The notes under the pieces: generated by a model
The model's database searches: none
What the model saw: the letters and a program-made list of their open reading frames with translations, nothing else
What the model was told of the DNA's origin: nothing
Translations under genes and position numbers: made by a program
Part shown: in pieces, positions 45,099 to 52,980 of the stretch
Numbering within the stretch: position 1 is the first letter of the stretch
Layout: every line of letters begins with the position of its first letter
Assembly (NCBI RefSeq): GCF_001754075.1
Contig: NZ_MIEH01000002.1
Span: 38,373-102,372 of the forward strand
Source: Merdimonas faecis
GTDB lineage: Bacteria > Bacillota > Clostridia > Lachnospirales > Lachnospiraceae
Direction of reading: 5' to 3'
Length of the DNA: 64,000 bases

Positions 45099-46307
45099 AT
45101 GCAACAAGCACAGGATACTTGGAAGAAGAAAATTATTCTTTTTCTTATCAGTCAAAGTATTACATTATTTGGCTCTCAAATAGTTCAAATGGCAATCGTA
45201 TGGTATGTAACACTTCATACAACCAGCGGTGCATGGGTAGCTGTTTTTTCAGTATGTTCCTATTTACCACAATTTCTTGTTTCGTTTGTAGGTGGAGTTT
45301 GGGCTGACCGTTATAATCGCAAATTTCTTATCATAGGTGCTGATTTAGGAATAGCGATTGTCACATTTAGCATGATACTTATTATGCCTTATATATCAAT
45401 AGAAATCGTACTACTTAGCTTACTGATAGTAATGTCTATTCTTCGTTCTATTGGTGCTGGAATACAGTCACCCGCTGTTAATGCTGTTATCCCGCAACTT
45501 GTACCAGCAGAAAATTTAATGCGTTATAATGGTATCAATGCAACCATGCAATCAGTTGTTCAATTTTCTGCTCCTGCTGTCGCAGGGATAGTTTTATCTG
45601 TTGGAACATTGCAGAATACATTGTTGATTGATATTTTGACTGCAATAGTAGGGATTGCATTGTTTGCTTGTATATCATTGCCTAAGCAAGACAAAAAAAT
45701 CACTTCATCTCCTATTTTATCGGATATGAAAAGTGGAATTAACTATGTATTCTCGCAAAAAAATATTGGTATCTTATTGATGATATATGGAATATTTACT
45801 TTTCTATGTGTTCCAGCAGGCTATCTATCTGGACTATTGGTAAGTAGAATATATGGTGATACATACTGGTATCTGACTGCCGTTGAAATATGTGGATTTG
45901 GCGGTATGGTTGTTGGCGGGTTGTTAATGAGTGTATGGGGCGGTTTTCATAAACGTAGTAAAACTATGTTCAGTGGTTTAGCTGTATTTGGAATAATGGC
46001 AATAGGTATGGGCATAACTCAAATTTTTTTACTGTATCTTATTTTTATGATTTGTTATGGTGTTGCTTTAACGATAATACAAACAACAATTACTACCTTA
46101 CTTCAAGAAAATACGAATGTTTCAATGCAGGGGCGAATATTTGGCTTCATGGGAGCGATGTATGCTATTTGCTATCCGTTTGGTATGGTAGTTTTCGGTC
46201 CTTTAGCAGACATTATTTCCTTGCAATGGATTATGATTAGTTCTGGAATTATTTTACTTCTAATGCCTATTTTCTTGTACATCAATAAGTCATTAAATGG
46301 GCTATAA
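45099..46307 (+). CDS. MFS efflux transporter
   Basis: 402 residues, 12 predicted helices, major facilitator of the Mef/MFS_3-like class: LFLISQSITLFGSQIVQMAI, conserved loop GGVWADRYNRK after helix 2. Similar carriers export macrolides or other drugs; the substrate here is unproven. A+T-rich. Start ATG 45099 follows AAGGAGG and overlaps nothing. Second gene of the AraC-GNAT/MFS/KTR cassette. Confidence 0.82.
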   Translation: MQQAQDTWKKKIILFLISQSITLFGSQIVQMAIVWYVTLHTTSGAWVAVFSVCSYLPQFLVSFVGGVWADRYNRKFLIIGADLGIAIVTFSMILIMPYISIEIVLLSLLIVMSILRSIGAGIQSPAVNAVIPQLVPAENLMRYNGINATMQSVVQFSAPAVAGIVLSVGTLQNTLLIDILTAIVGIALFACISLPKQDKKITSSPILSDMKSGINYVFSQKNIGILLMIYGIFTFLCVPAGYLSGLLVSRIYGDTYWYLTAVEICGFGGMVVGGLLMSVWGGFHKRSKTMFSGLAVFGIMAIGMGITQIFLLYLIFMICYGVALTIIQTTITTLLQENTNVSMQGRIFGFMGAMYAICYPFGMVVFGPLADIISLQWIMISSGIILLLMPIFLYINKSLNGL

Positions 46308-46330
46308 GAGAATGATTGGGGAGAAGAAAT

Positions 46331-46519
46331 GTGAAAAAATATGAATGGATATTATGCCCTGTTTGCGGGGCTAAAACCCGTAACAAAATTAGAGAAGATA
46401 CTGTTTTGATAAATTATCCGCTTTATTGTCCAAAATGTAAGCAAGAAAATTTAATCAACATACAAAAAATGCAAATAACCATTATTAAAGAGCCAGACGC
46501 TAAGACGCAGAGCCGATAG
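46331..46519 (+). CDS. Cysteine-rich KTR protein, 62 aa
   Basis: Small putative zinc-ribbon: CPVCGAKTRNKIRED and YCPKCKQENLI give two CxxC pairs. Proteins with this CxxCGxKTR motif are frequent next to resistance genes in Tn916-like elements; role unknown. GTG start at 46331 with GGGGAG upstream. Followed by a terminator. Confidence 0.75.
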   Translation: MKKYEWILCPVCGAKTRNKIREDTVLINYPLYCPKCKQENLINIQKMQITIIKEPDAKTQSR

Positions 46520-46556
46520 TTTGTAAGAATTACTCTTGCAGATTATTGGCTCTTTT
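46509..46556 (+). terminator. Terminator after the KTR gene
   Basis: AGAGCCGATA (46509-46518) pairs with TATTGGCTCT (46544-46553) with one G-U, followed by TTTT. Overlaps the KTR stop codon. Confidence 0.6.
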
Positions 46557-46562
46557 CATTAA

Positions 46563-46594
46563 ATCCTGCTTTCTGCGGAGCAGATCAGCAGGAT
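46563..46594 (+). other. Hairpin, copy 2 of the 44127 element
   Basis: ATCCTGCT (46563-46570) pairs with AGCAGGAT (46587-46594), loop with GCAGATC. Compared with 44131-44163, the changed base pair (A-T to C-G) keeps pairing. Confidence 0.5.
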
Positions 46595-46625
46595 AGCTTA
46601 TGAGAGGAAAAAGAAAACGAGAAGC

Positions 46626-46988
46626 CTATTTGCTTCCCGTTCCCTTGTATTTCATGATACCGTCAATCGTTCCTTGAATGATTTTGAGTTCTTCATCTGT
46701 CAGTTTATCAAGCGATACGTCTATCTGTCTGCGGATTGTAGATTTTTCCGCTTTCTCCTGCGGATAGAAGTATTCATCAACAGAGATATGGAACATTGTC
46801 ACTAAATCATGAAATAACTGGAAGCTGGGGTGTTTCCCTATATTCTCAATATCTGCGATATGACGTTCTCCGTAAAAGACCTTATCGCCTAAGTCATTAC
46901 GGGAAAGCCCAGCTTTCTCTCTCGCTTCTCTGATTGCCAGTCCCAACGGACGGAAATCAAAGCTGTGAGTATCTTTCTTTTTCCTCAT
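46626..46988 (-). CDS. XRE repressor (Tn916 Orf9-like)
   Basis: 120 residues. HTH at about 14-65 (LGLAIREAREKAGLSRNDLG, then YGERHIADIENIGKHPSFQL), helical C-terminal half. In Tn916, Orf9 is the convergently or divergently placed repressor of ICE activation genes. Its minus-strand orientation, opposite to all other ICE genes, is the same as in Tn916. The long gap upstream holds a minus-strand terminator (47095-47158). Confidence 0.85.
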   Translation of the reverse strand: MRKKKDTHSFDFRPLGLAIREAREKAGLSRNDLGDKVFYGERHIADIENIGKHPSFQLFHDLVTMFHISVDEYFYPQEKAEKSTIRRQIDVSLDKLTDEELKIIQGTIDGIMKYKGTGSK

Positions 46989-47094
46989 TTTAAATCACCT
47001 GTCATGAGTTTATACTTCATGGCACATGATTAGAATGTGTTAAAAACACATATATTATGCTTTATTAGTTCACATCAATATTACCTTGACGGTA

Positions 47095-47158
47095 AATAAA
47101 AAAAACCGTTCTAGGGTAATATCTTTTTCCATGTCTTTCAATTTGATTAGGACGGTTT
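47095..47158 (-). terminator. Minus-strand terminator in the orf9-orf7 gap
   Basis: AAAACCGTTCT (47101-47111) pairs with AGGACGGTTTT (47148-47158). Read on the minus strand it is followed by a T8 run and ATTT. This would end RNA made from further right before it reaches the repressor gene. Confidence 0.5.
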
Positions 47159-47223
47159 TGGATAACCAGAGCTGTCCTTTTCTTTTTCACTCACGGTACA
47201 GCTCTGAATAAGGGGGTTGTACT

Positions 47224-47391
47224 ATGATTGCGTATCAGCGAATACGCCAGTATTCACAACTGAATAACCGCCTTACAATGGTTATCCAGTCAGTACACCT
47301 TAAACATGAGTTAAAAATTCATATCGTAAACATAACAAAAACAGTCTGTTGGTACATTCATGTGCTGATTGACTGTTTTTGTTATTTATGA
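47224..47391 (+). CDS. Possible 55-aa peptide over a hairpin
   Basis: An ATG at 47224 preceded by AAGGGGG opens a 55-codon frame (begins MIAYQRIRQYSQLNNRLTMV). Its last third coincides with a perfect 15-bp hairpin (47332-47346 with 47371-47385). It may be a leader peptide regulating the downstream sigma-like gene, as leader peptides do in the Tn916 regulatory region, or a chance frame. Uncertain. Confidence 0.3.
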   Translation: MIAYQRIRQYSQLNNRLTMVIQSVHLKHELKIHIVNITKTVCWYIHVLIDCFCYL

Positions 47392-47511
47392 GAAGTTCAA
47401 TATTTTTTTGAATTTCTTTCTTATACAGGTTAGCAAATCACCCACTCCTGTACCGATGTGGGGCGGAAAGAGGGATAGATACCTTTTACGTCTGGACAGA
47501 GAGGGGGTGAG

Positions 47512-47937
47512 ATGATGAAACCGTCTGACTTCCAAAAAACAATCCAGTGTCAGTTTGACTGTAAGCTCAAACGTACTGTTAAAGGCGTTATCTGGAATTA
47601 TAAAAAGGAATTAAAACGTCGTAAGGATAAAGAAATTCCTTTCTGTGAGCTTCCAGAAATCGTTGTTGAAAAGCTGGCTGTATGGGACGAGTACATGAGT
47701 GACTATACCGTGTTTGAGGTATGCGGTGTTGAAATCCGAGTGCTTGATGAAGAACTTTCAGAAGCATTAAAGCAATTATCGGAACGTAACCGTGAAAATC
47801 TTCTGATGTACTACTTTCTGGAAATGAGCGATACAGAAATTGCAAAAGCACAGAAAATTTCCAGAGCAGGAGTTTTTAAAAACCGTTACAGAGCTTTACA
47901 AAATTTAAAGAAAACACTGACAAAGGAGCGTGAATAA
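47512..47937 (+). CDS. Sigma-70-like regulator (Tn916 Orf7-like)
   Basis: 141 residues with a sigma region-4-like HTH at the end (LKQLSERNRENLLMYYFLEM, then SDTEIAKAQKISRAGVFKNR). Short positively charged N-terminus. In Tn916, Orf7 and Orf8 activate transcription toward xis-int. Start at 47512 after GAGGGGGTGAG (ATG 47515 also possible). orf8-like gene follows 3 nt later. Confidence 0.82.
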   Translation: MMKPSDFQKTIQCQFDCKLKRTVKGVIWNYKKELKRRKDKEIPFCELPEIVVEKLAVWDEYMSDYTVFEVCGVEIRVLDEELSEALKQLSERNRENLLMYYFLEMSDTEIAKAQKISRAGVFKNRYRALQNLKKTLTKERE

Positions 47938-47940
47938 AAC

Positions 47941-48189
47941 ATGAAAAAAGGGTACAAGCTTCCACCTTACCGACTTATTTCATCTGCTGTGGACGGAAAT
48001 GAACAGTCTATTGAAAGAATACTGGCATTTTATGACCCGTACATATCAAAATGCTGTTTGCGTCCTCTGTATGATGAATACGGTAATGTTTATATCGTAG
48101 TAGATATGGAGCTTAAAGGGCGTATCAGAGAAGCTATTATCAAAATGATTTTAGACTTCGATATCGGTACTGTGCCAATAGAAGAATAA
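47941..48189 (+). CDS. Small HTH protein (Tn916 Orf8-like)
   Basis: 82 residues: LPPYRLISSAVDGNEQSIER and VVDMELKGRIREAIIKMIL, as in the helix-turn-helix Orf8 family. Works with the sigma-like factor to activate ICE genes by analogy with Tn916. The TTG/ATG region has AAAGGAG upstream within the sigma gene end. Confidence 0.78.
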   Translation: MKKGYKLPPYRLISSAVDGNEQSIERILAFYDPYISKCCLRPLYDEYGNVYIVVDMELKGRIREAIIKMILDFDIGTVPIEE

Positions 48190-48591
48190 AGCAATTATGG
48201 CAGGGCATGATTTGTTGCAATCCCCTCTTTCCTGTCCTGCCCTCTGCTTTTACACATGAGAGCCTATAGCTTTCGCCACTGTTCTTTGACAACTGAATAA
48301 AGCAGACAGATACGTTTGTGATACAGCGAGCCACGGGGACTGTACGCCATGACCTTTCCAAAAGAAAGCGAGCGACCCACGCAGTGATCCGAGAGCGACC
48401 TTTGGAAAAGTCGCCCCGCCATGACCTGTATTCACAGGATAATGATACGTCCCAGAGGTGGTTTTGCTCATAGGAATGAGATTGGTTGAGATACCAGCGG
48501 AGCTTTTCCAGAGCCGTCTGTCTGCTTCTAAAAATACAGGAAAGGGGGTGTTGCAAAATAAGTGATACTGATATGCTTATTTTGCTGATAT
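48190..48591. other. 402-nt non-coding region before xis
   Basis: No supported gene. Contains direct repeats CGCCATGACCT (48345-48355 and 48417-48427), an imperfect stem around TTTCC/GGAAA (about 48351-48364 with 48400-48412) and a perfect 10-bp hairpin GCAAAATAAG/CTTATTTTGC (48553-48585) just before xis. Confidence 0.5.
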
Positions 48592-48786
48592 ATGAACAAG
48601 ACAAAAGAACGAAAAACCAGCCAGCCGATTACTGTTGATATAGAGGGGCTTTCTGCTATGCTCTCATGCGGTCATGCTACGGCAAGGAAAATCGGTGAGC
48701 AGGCAGAAGCAAAAATTGTCATAGGTCGCAGGGTTCTTTACTCCGTGGAAAGGGTCAAAAAATATCTGCTTTACCTTGCAGAATAG
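48592..48786 (+). CDS. xis: Excisionase
   Basis: 64 residues, winged-HTH excisionase-type protein that directs the integrase toward excision. Core: ITVDIEGLSAMLSCGHATAR, then EAKIVIGRRVLYSVERVKKY. An in-frame stop lies 6 nt before the ATG, so the start is fixed, yet there is no adjacent ribosome site; GGGGGTG lies 42 nt upstream beyond a 33-nt hairpin. The integrase follows about 100 nt later, the Tn916 order. Confidence 0.85.
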   Translation: MNKTKERKTSQPITVDIEGLSAMLSCGHATARKIGEQAEAKIVIGRRVLYSVERVKKYLLYLAE

Positions 48787-48890
48787 GACGGTTTTCTATT
48801 TATGTTCTTACGGAAATATGGTATAATTATCCATAGGCAAACCACGCTGTGAGAACATGAAAAGAGAGCTACAAGAAAGGAATGGTTCTC

Positions 48891-50111
48891 ATGGCAGTTA
48901 GCAGAAAAGACCCGAAAGGGAGAAAATTAAGAGAGGGCGAAAGCTGGCGTAATGACGGCAGATACAGCTATCGCTTCACAGATATAAGGACAGGAAAACG
49001 TCGCACAATCTACGCACAGGATTTACCAGAGCTTAGAGAGAAAGAAAAAAAGATTGCAAAGGATATGGACGATAACATTTTGACTGACAGCGCAATCAAG
49101 AAAATGACGTTAAATACCTTGTTCGAGCGATATATGGCGACCCGTGAACTGAAAGAGCCTACACGAGTAAATTACATTCGTGTATGGAATAATCGGGTGA
49201 AAGATGAAATCGGCAATATTAAGGTTGTCCAGATGTTACCCTCTCACATTAAATCCTACTATTCAAAATTGTCCAAAGCTGGATATGCTCATTCTACTAT
49301 CAAGTATATTAACAACATGATTTTTCCTGCGTTGGAAATGGCGGTTGATGATGATATTATCCGTAAAAATCCGGCAAAAGGTTCTATCAGTGATTATGGC
49401 AGACCAGCAGAAGAACGTGTGGCGTTGACAATCTTGCAACAGGAAAAGCTCATTGATTTTGTGAAGCAGAGCAATGTCTACAATACCTATTATCCTATGC
49501 TTACGATTATGATAGGTACAGGGTTAAGATGTGGAGAGCTGATCGGTCTTACATGGAAAGACGTGGACACGAGAGCAAGACGTTTGAATGTAGACCACCA
49601 GCTTATTTACAAGAATTTAGGAGACGGCTGTCGCTTCCATATTTCTACGCCAAAGACGGACTCTGGTATTCGTGTGATACCTATGACGCAGGAAGTACAG
49701 AAAGCATTTGAAGAACAGAGAAAAATCAACTTCATGCTGGCGAAAGATAAGTCTTTTGAGGTGGACGGATATTCTGGTTTTGTTTTCACTGCTAAATCCG
49801 GCAGACCGCTTATGCCTTATGGTGTAAACAGTGTATTGTATAACATTGTGGACGCTTATAACAAAGCGGAAGTCCAAAAGGCAAAGAAAGAACACAGGAA
49901 AGCAGAACTGCTTCCAAAGGTTTCCGCTCATGTTATGCGACACACAGCCTGCACAAGAATGGCAGAGTGCCGTATGGACATTAAGGTATTGCAGTACATC
50001 ATGGGACACGCTCATTTTGATGTGACTATGGAAGTGTATAACCATTTGGGCGACAGAGCAAGAATTGAAAACGAGATAGCAAAGTTGGATAGTATGGCAG
50101 TGAACTTCTGA
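48891..50111 (+). CDS. int: Tyrosine integrase
   Basis: 406 residues, matching Int-Tn916 length. N-terminal arm-binding domain (KDPKGRKLREGESWRNDGRY), core-binding domain, then catalytic residues Arg in GTGLRCGELIGLTWKDVD, His and Arg in HVMRHTACTRMAE, second His in YIMGHAHF and Tyr in VTMEVYNHL. ATG 48891 chosen because AAAGGA lies 9 nt upstream; ATG 48882 is too close. It should recognise AAAAAATTAGCACTCAA, a defined site rather than the loose A/T-rich targets of Tn916 itself. Confidence 0.93.
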   Translation: MAVSRKDPKGRKLREGESWRNDGRYSYRFTDIRTGKRRTIYAQDLPELREKEKKIAKDMDDNILTDSAIKKMTLNTLFERYMATRELKEPTRVNYIRVWNNRVKDEIGNIKVVQMLPSHIKSYYSKLSKAGYAHSTIKYINNMIFPALEMAVDDDIIRKNPAKGSISDYGRPAEERVALTILQQEKLIDFVKQSNVYNTYYPMLTIMIGTGLRCGELIGLTWKDVDTRARRLNVDHQLIYKNLGDGCRFHISTPKTDSGIRVIPMTQEVQKAFEEQRKINFMLAKDKSFEVDGYSGFVFTAKSGRPLMPYGVNSVLYNIVDAYNKAEVQKAKKEHRKAELLPKVSAHVMRHTACTRMAECRMDIKVLQYIMGHAHFDVTMEVYNHLGDRARIENEIAKLDSMAVNF

Positions 50112-50152
50112 CACCATAAAAGAAAAAAATGGTGTCAAATTGGTGTCAAACC
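50109..50152. repeat. Candidate integrase arm sites, right end
   Basis: ATGGTGTCA occurs inverted at 50109-50117 (overlapping the int stop), then twice directly within 50129-50152. Same motif as 24898-24920. Confidence 0.45.
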
Positions 50153-50227
50153 TAAGAAAAATGACAATTTCAAGAGTGGAAAATGCTTGCAAACCATTGA
50201 TTTTACAGGGTTTGCAAAAAAATATAG

Positions 50228-50244
50228 AAAAAATTAGCACTCAA
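50228..50244 (+). repeat. Right attachment repeat of the ICE
   Basis: AAAAAATTAGCACTCAA, same as 24758-24774. Its TTAGCACTC part is the left half of the CIRCE operator at 50234-50260. Confidence 0.85.
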
Positions 50245-50276
50245 GTGTTGACGGTGCTAAACATAAGTGTTATAGT
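50234..50276 (+). promoter_or_regulatory. CIRCE operator and promoter of hsp20
   Basis: TTAGCACTC-N9-CGGTGCTAA (50234-50260) matches CIRCE (TTAGCACTC-N9-GAGTGCTAA) at 16 of 18 arm positions, the HrcA repressor site of class I heat-shock genes. The promoter TTGACG (50248-50253), 17-nt spacer, TATAGT (50271-50276) overlaps it. The remaining leader, about 160 nt to 50442, has a 17-codon frame at 50374-50427 but no clear gene. Confidence 0.85.
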
Positions 50277-50442
50277 ACAAATAGAACAAAGGAAAAGGAT
50301 TGAAAAAGGAGAAAAATCCTAAGTCCTGAGTTTTTATTCGCTTGCAACACTTGAGACAACTTCAAGAGTGCTGATGGCAGCTGCGAAAGCAGTTCATAAA
50401 AAGTTTAAATTTGATGTTTTAACATGAAAGGAGAAATGACTT

Positions 50443-50904
50443 ATGATGATGCCTAGTATTTTTGGAGAGAACTTATTTGATGATGATTGGATGGATTTCC
50501 CGTTTGACAGATTTGACAGAGAATTCTGGGGAAGAAAGAATCCGTTATATGGAAAACACGCAAAGAACCTGATGAAGACCGATATCCGTGAGCACGAAGA
50601 AGGATATGAACTGGACATTGATCTGCCGGGATTTAAGAAAGACGAAATCAATGTACAGCTTGACAATGGTTACCTGACAATATCTGCTGCAAAAGGCCTT
50701 GATAAGGATGAACAGGATAAGAAGGGCAAATATATCCGGAAGGAGCGGTATGCGGGAGCTATGCAGAGAAGCTTCTATGTCGGTGATGCCGTTGCCCAGG
50801 AGGATGTAAAAGCCAAATTTGAAGACGGTATCCTGAGACTGAGTATCCCCAAAAAGGATGCAAAAGCAGTGGAGACAAAGAAAACCATTGCGATAGAAGG
50901 ATAA
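50443..50904 (+). CDS. Hsp20/alpha-crystallin small heat-shock protein
   Basis: ATP-independent holdase of 153 residues. Alpha-crystallin domain at about 45-140: YELDIDLPGFKKDEINVQLD, then YLTISAAKG, ending DGILRLSIPKKD, with the I-x-I-type tail KKTIAIEG. Asp/Phe-rich N-terminus (FGENLFDDDWMDFPFDRFDR). GGAG before ATG 50443. Controlled by HrcA through the CIRCE site, and followed by a DnaJ-type gene. Confidence 0.92.
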   Translation: MMMPSIFGENLFDDDWMDFPFDRFDREFWGRKNPLYGKHAKNLMKTDIREHEEGYELDIDLPGFKKDEINVQLDNGYLTISAAKGLDKDEQDKKGKYIRKERYAGAMQRSFYVGDAVAQEDVKAKFEDGILRLSIPKKDAKAVETKKTIAIEG

Positions 50905-50914
50905 TAAAAGACAG

Positions 50915-50940
50915 GGGCCCGGCGTTTCGCCGGGTCTTTG
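50915..50940 (+). terminator. Hairpin between hsp20 and dnaJ-type gene
   Basis: CCCGGCG (50918-50924) pairs with CGCCGGG (50928-50934), then TCTTTG. Likely a partial terminator that lowers DnaJ relative to Hsp20. Confidence 0.6.
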
Positions 50941-50973
50941 CTTGAGTGAAACAGAGTATGGGAGGTGAACCAC

Positions 50974-51969
50974 ATGGGAATAAAACGTGATTATTATGAA
51001 GTCCTTGGGATTGACAGGAATGCGGATGCGGCCGCAATAAAAAAGGCATATCGGAAGCTTGCAAAAAAATATCATCCAGATACGAATAAGGATCATCCGG
51101 AGGCGGAGCAGAAATTTAAAGAGGTTACGGAAGCATACTCTGTTTTAAGTGATCCAGAGAAAAAGAAAATGTATGATCAGTTTGGCCATGCGGCCTTTGA
51201 CGAATCCGGCGGAGGTTATGGTGGCCAGGGACCGTTTTACAGGCAGAGCGGGCCGGGAGGAAGCTATCAGGAATACCATTTTACCGGCGGAAGTATGGGA
51301 GATATGGGTGATATTTTTGATGATATTTTTGGCGATATTTTCCATGGCAAGGCGGGCAGAGGATTTTCTGGAAGGACGGGAGATGGATTTGGCGGAAGAA
51401 ATTTTGCCAGAAAAGGTTCCGATTTAAAAGCACAGGTGACGGTAAGCTTTGAGGAAGCTGTTTTTGGATGTGATAAAAGAATTACGCTTCAGGATTCCGC
51501 AGGTACGCCCCATACTTTGCAGGTCCATATTCCGGCCGGCATTGACACTGGAAAAAGCGTCCGGCTCCGCGGAAAAGGAATGCCGGGAAGCGGCGGAGGG
51601 GAACCGGGAGACCTGCTTTTGGAAGTACAGGTTTTGAAGAAGCCAGGGTATGAAAGAAAGGGCATGGATGTATATACGACCGTGCATATACCATTTACGA
51701 CCGCAGTGTTTGGCGGGGAAGCTCTGGTAACAACCCTCTATGGAAATGTCATCTGCAAGATCAGGGAAGGGACACAGTCCGGCTCCAGGATCCGTTTGAG
51801 AGGAAAGGGGATCGTTTCCATGAAGGATCCATCGGTTCATGGCGACCAGTATGTGACTGTGGAGATAGATGTGCCCAGACATCTCGGCGAGGAAGCAAAA
51901 CAGAAACTGAAAGAATTTGAAATGGCTTGCGGCCATGGACGCTCCGGTAATGGAAAGCATGCCGCATGA
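50974..51969 (+). CDS. DnaJ-class co-chaperone without zinc finger (CbpA type)
   Basis: 331 residues from ATG 50974 (GGGAGGTG upstream). J domain with HPD in AKKYHPDT and the usual YEVLGI; Gly/Phe-rich linker ([19 protein letters not shown]); C-terminal substrate domains ([18 protein letters not shown], then [19 protein letters not shown]). The zinc-finger CxxCxGxG repeats of DnaJ are absent, so this is type II. Probably works with Hsp20 under CIRCE control. Confidence 0.88.
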   Translation: MGIKRDYYEVLGIDRNADAAAIKKAYRKLAKKYHPDTNKDHPEAEQKFKEVTEAYSVLSDPEKKKMYDQFGHAAFDESGGGYGGQGPFYRQSGPGGSYQEYHFTGGSMGDMGDIFDDIFGDIFHGKAGRGFSGRTGDGFGGRNFARKGSDLKAQVTVSFEEAVFGCDKRITLQDSAGTPHTLQVHIPAGIDTGKSVRLRGKGMPGSGGGEPGDLLLEVQVLKKPGYERKGMDVYTTVHIPFTTAVFGGEALVTTLYGNVICKIREGTQSGSRIRLRGKGIVSMKDPSVHGDQYVTVEIDVPRHLGEEAKQKLKEFEMACGHGRSGNGKHAA

Positions 51970-52018
51970 AAACCCTAAAGCCAGGTTGAAATAAATAAAG
52001 CGCAGAGGCGTATCGGAC

Positions 52019-52052
52019 AGGATGCTGAATCTTCGGAGACGGCATCCTTTTT
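52019..52052 (+). terminator. Terminator after the dnaJ-type gene
   Basis: AGGATGC (52019-52025) pairs with GCATCCT (52042-52048), followed by TTTTT. Confidence 0.65.
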
Positions 52053-52119
52053 CTTTGGTAAACATTTGTATTTTAAATTCAGATGTGATAGGATACAATG
52101 GATTTAGGAGGAAATAACT

Positions 52120-52959
52120 ATGCTGACGATAGGAGCACATATGTCGATCGCCAAGGGAATTGCAAAAGCGGCGGAAAACGTTATCAAAATGCAGGCAAAT
52201 ACCATGCAGATATTCAGCCGTAATCCCCGAGGATCCAGTTATAAAGATTACAGCCGGGCAGAGGTGGATAAATTCCAGACATTGCGGAAAGACCATGAGT
52301 TTGGAGCGCTGCTGGCCCATGCGCCTTATACGATGAATCTGGCAAGCCCCAGGCCGGAGACCTACGAGTTTGCCTGTACCGTGATCCAGGAAGATACGGC
52401 AAGAATGGACGCGCTGGGAGTTGAAAACCTGGTATTTCATCCGGGAAGCCATACAGGCATCGGAAAGGAAGCAGGTATTCGGAATATCATTGCAGGACTT
52501 GATCAGGCCATCACCGGTGACGAGAAGATCTATGTTCTTCTGGAGACCATGACCGGAAAAGGAACAGAGATCGGAGACCGCTTTGAAGAACTAAAGGCGA
52601 TCCGGGAAGGGGCAGCCCATCCGGAGCGGATCGGTATCTGCCTGGATACCTGTCATGTGTTTGCGGCAGGCTATGATATCGTACATGATCTGGACGGAGT
52701 ATTGCAGGAATTCGATGACATACTGGGACTTGAGCATTTAAAAGCGATACATCTTAATGACAGCATGATGCCGTTTGGCTCTCATAAAGACCGCCACGCT
52801 GTTCTTGGAGAAGGAGAGATCGGCATGGATGCGCTGCTTGCCGTGGTATGTCATCCAGTGCTTTCAGAGCTGCCGTTTTATCTGGAGACTCCTCTGGATG
52901 ACAAAGGTCATGCGGAGGAGATAAAAAGGATCAGAGAACGTATGGGGAAGACCCGGTGA
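52120..52959 (+). CDS. nfo: Endonuclease IV
   Basis: AP-site endonuclease of base excision repair, 279 residues, TIM barrel with three metal ions. Metal-ligand blocks: GAHMSIAKG, LVFHPGSHTG, YVLLETMTGKG, CLDTCHVFAAGYD, HLNDSMMPFGSHKDRH and FYLETPLDD. Complete. AGGAGG before ATG. The trmO start lies about 20 nt after the stop. Confidence 0.94.
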   Translation: MLTIGAHMSIAKGIAKAAENVIKMQANTMQIFSRNPRGSSYKDYSRAEVDKFQTLRKDHEFGALLAHAPYTMNLASPRPETYEFACTVIQEDTARMDALGVENLVFHPGSHTGIGKEAGIRNIIAGLDQAITGDEKIYVLLETMTGKGTEIGDRFEELKAIREGAAHPERIGICLDTCHVFAAGYDIVHDLDGVLQEFDDILGLEHLKAIHLNDSMMPFGSHKDRHAVLGEGEIGMDALLAVVCHPVLSELPFYLETPLDDKGHAEEIKRIRERMGKTR

Positions 52960-52980
52960 CAAAAGACAGGAGGGAAAAAG

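Larger units (their letters stand above)
46989..47511. other. Regulatory gap between repressor and sigma-like gene
   Basis: About 520 nt. Contents seen: the minus-strand terminator 47095-47158, the 55-codon frame with its 15-bp hairpin 47332-47385, and a strong GAGGGGGTGAG ribosome site at 47501. No other gene is supported. In Tn916 the equivalent region controls expression of excision and transfer genes. Confidence 0.5.
24758..50244 (+). mobile_element. Tn916-family ICE, about 25.5 kb, inserted in a CIRCE operator
   Basis: Flanked by the 17-bp direct repeat AAAAAATTAGCACTCAA (24758-24774 and 50228-50244). Backbone order matches Tn916: orf23, orf22, tcpA (orf21), oriT, mobT (orf20), ardA (orf18), tcpE (17), tcpF (16), orf15, orf14, tcpC (13), repressor (9), sigma-like (7), orf8, xis, int. 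All transfer functions appear intact, so it may be transferable. Cargo replaces tet(M): thioester adhesin, VanZ-like, DUF3788, TetR/hydrolase/Spo0A-C-like and AraC-GNAT/MFS/KTR genes. The cargo genes are clearly more A+T-rich than the backbone. Confidence 0.93.

Noticed and set aside
42435..46600. Expected tet(M) resistance gene of Tn916
   Set aside because: No ribosomal-protection GTPase motifs are present; the region holds TetR, hydrolase, AraC-GNAT, MFS and KTR genes instead.
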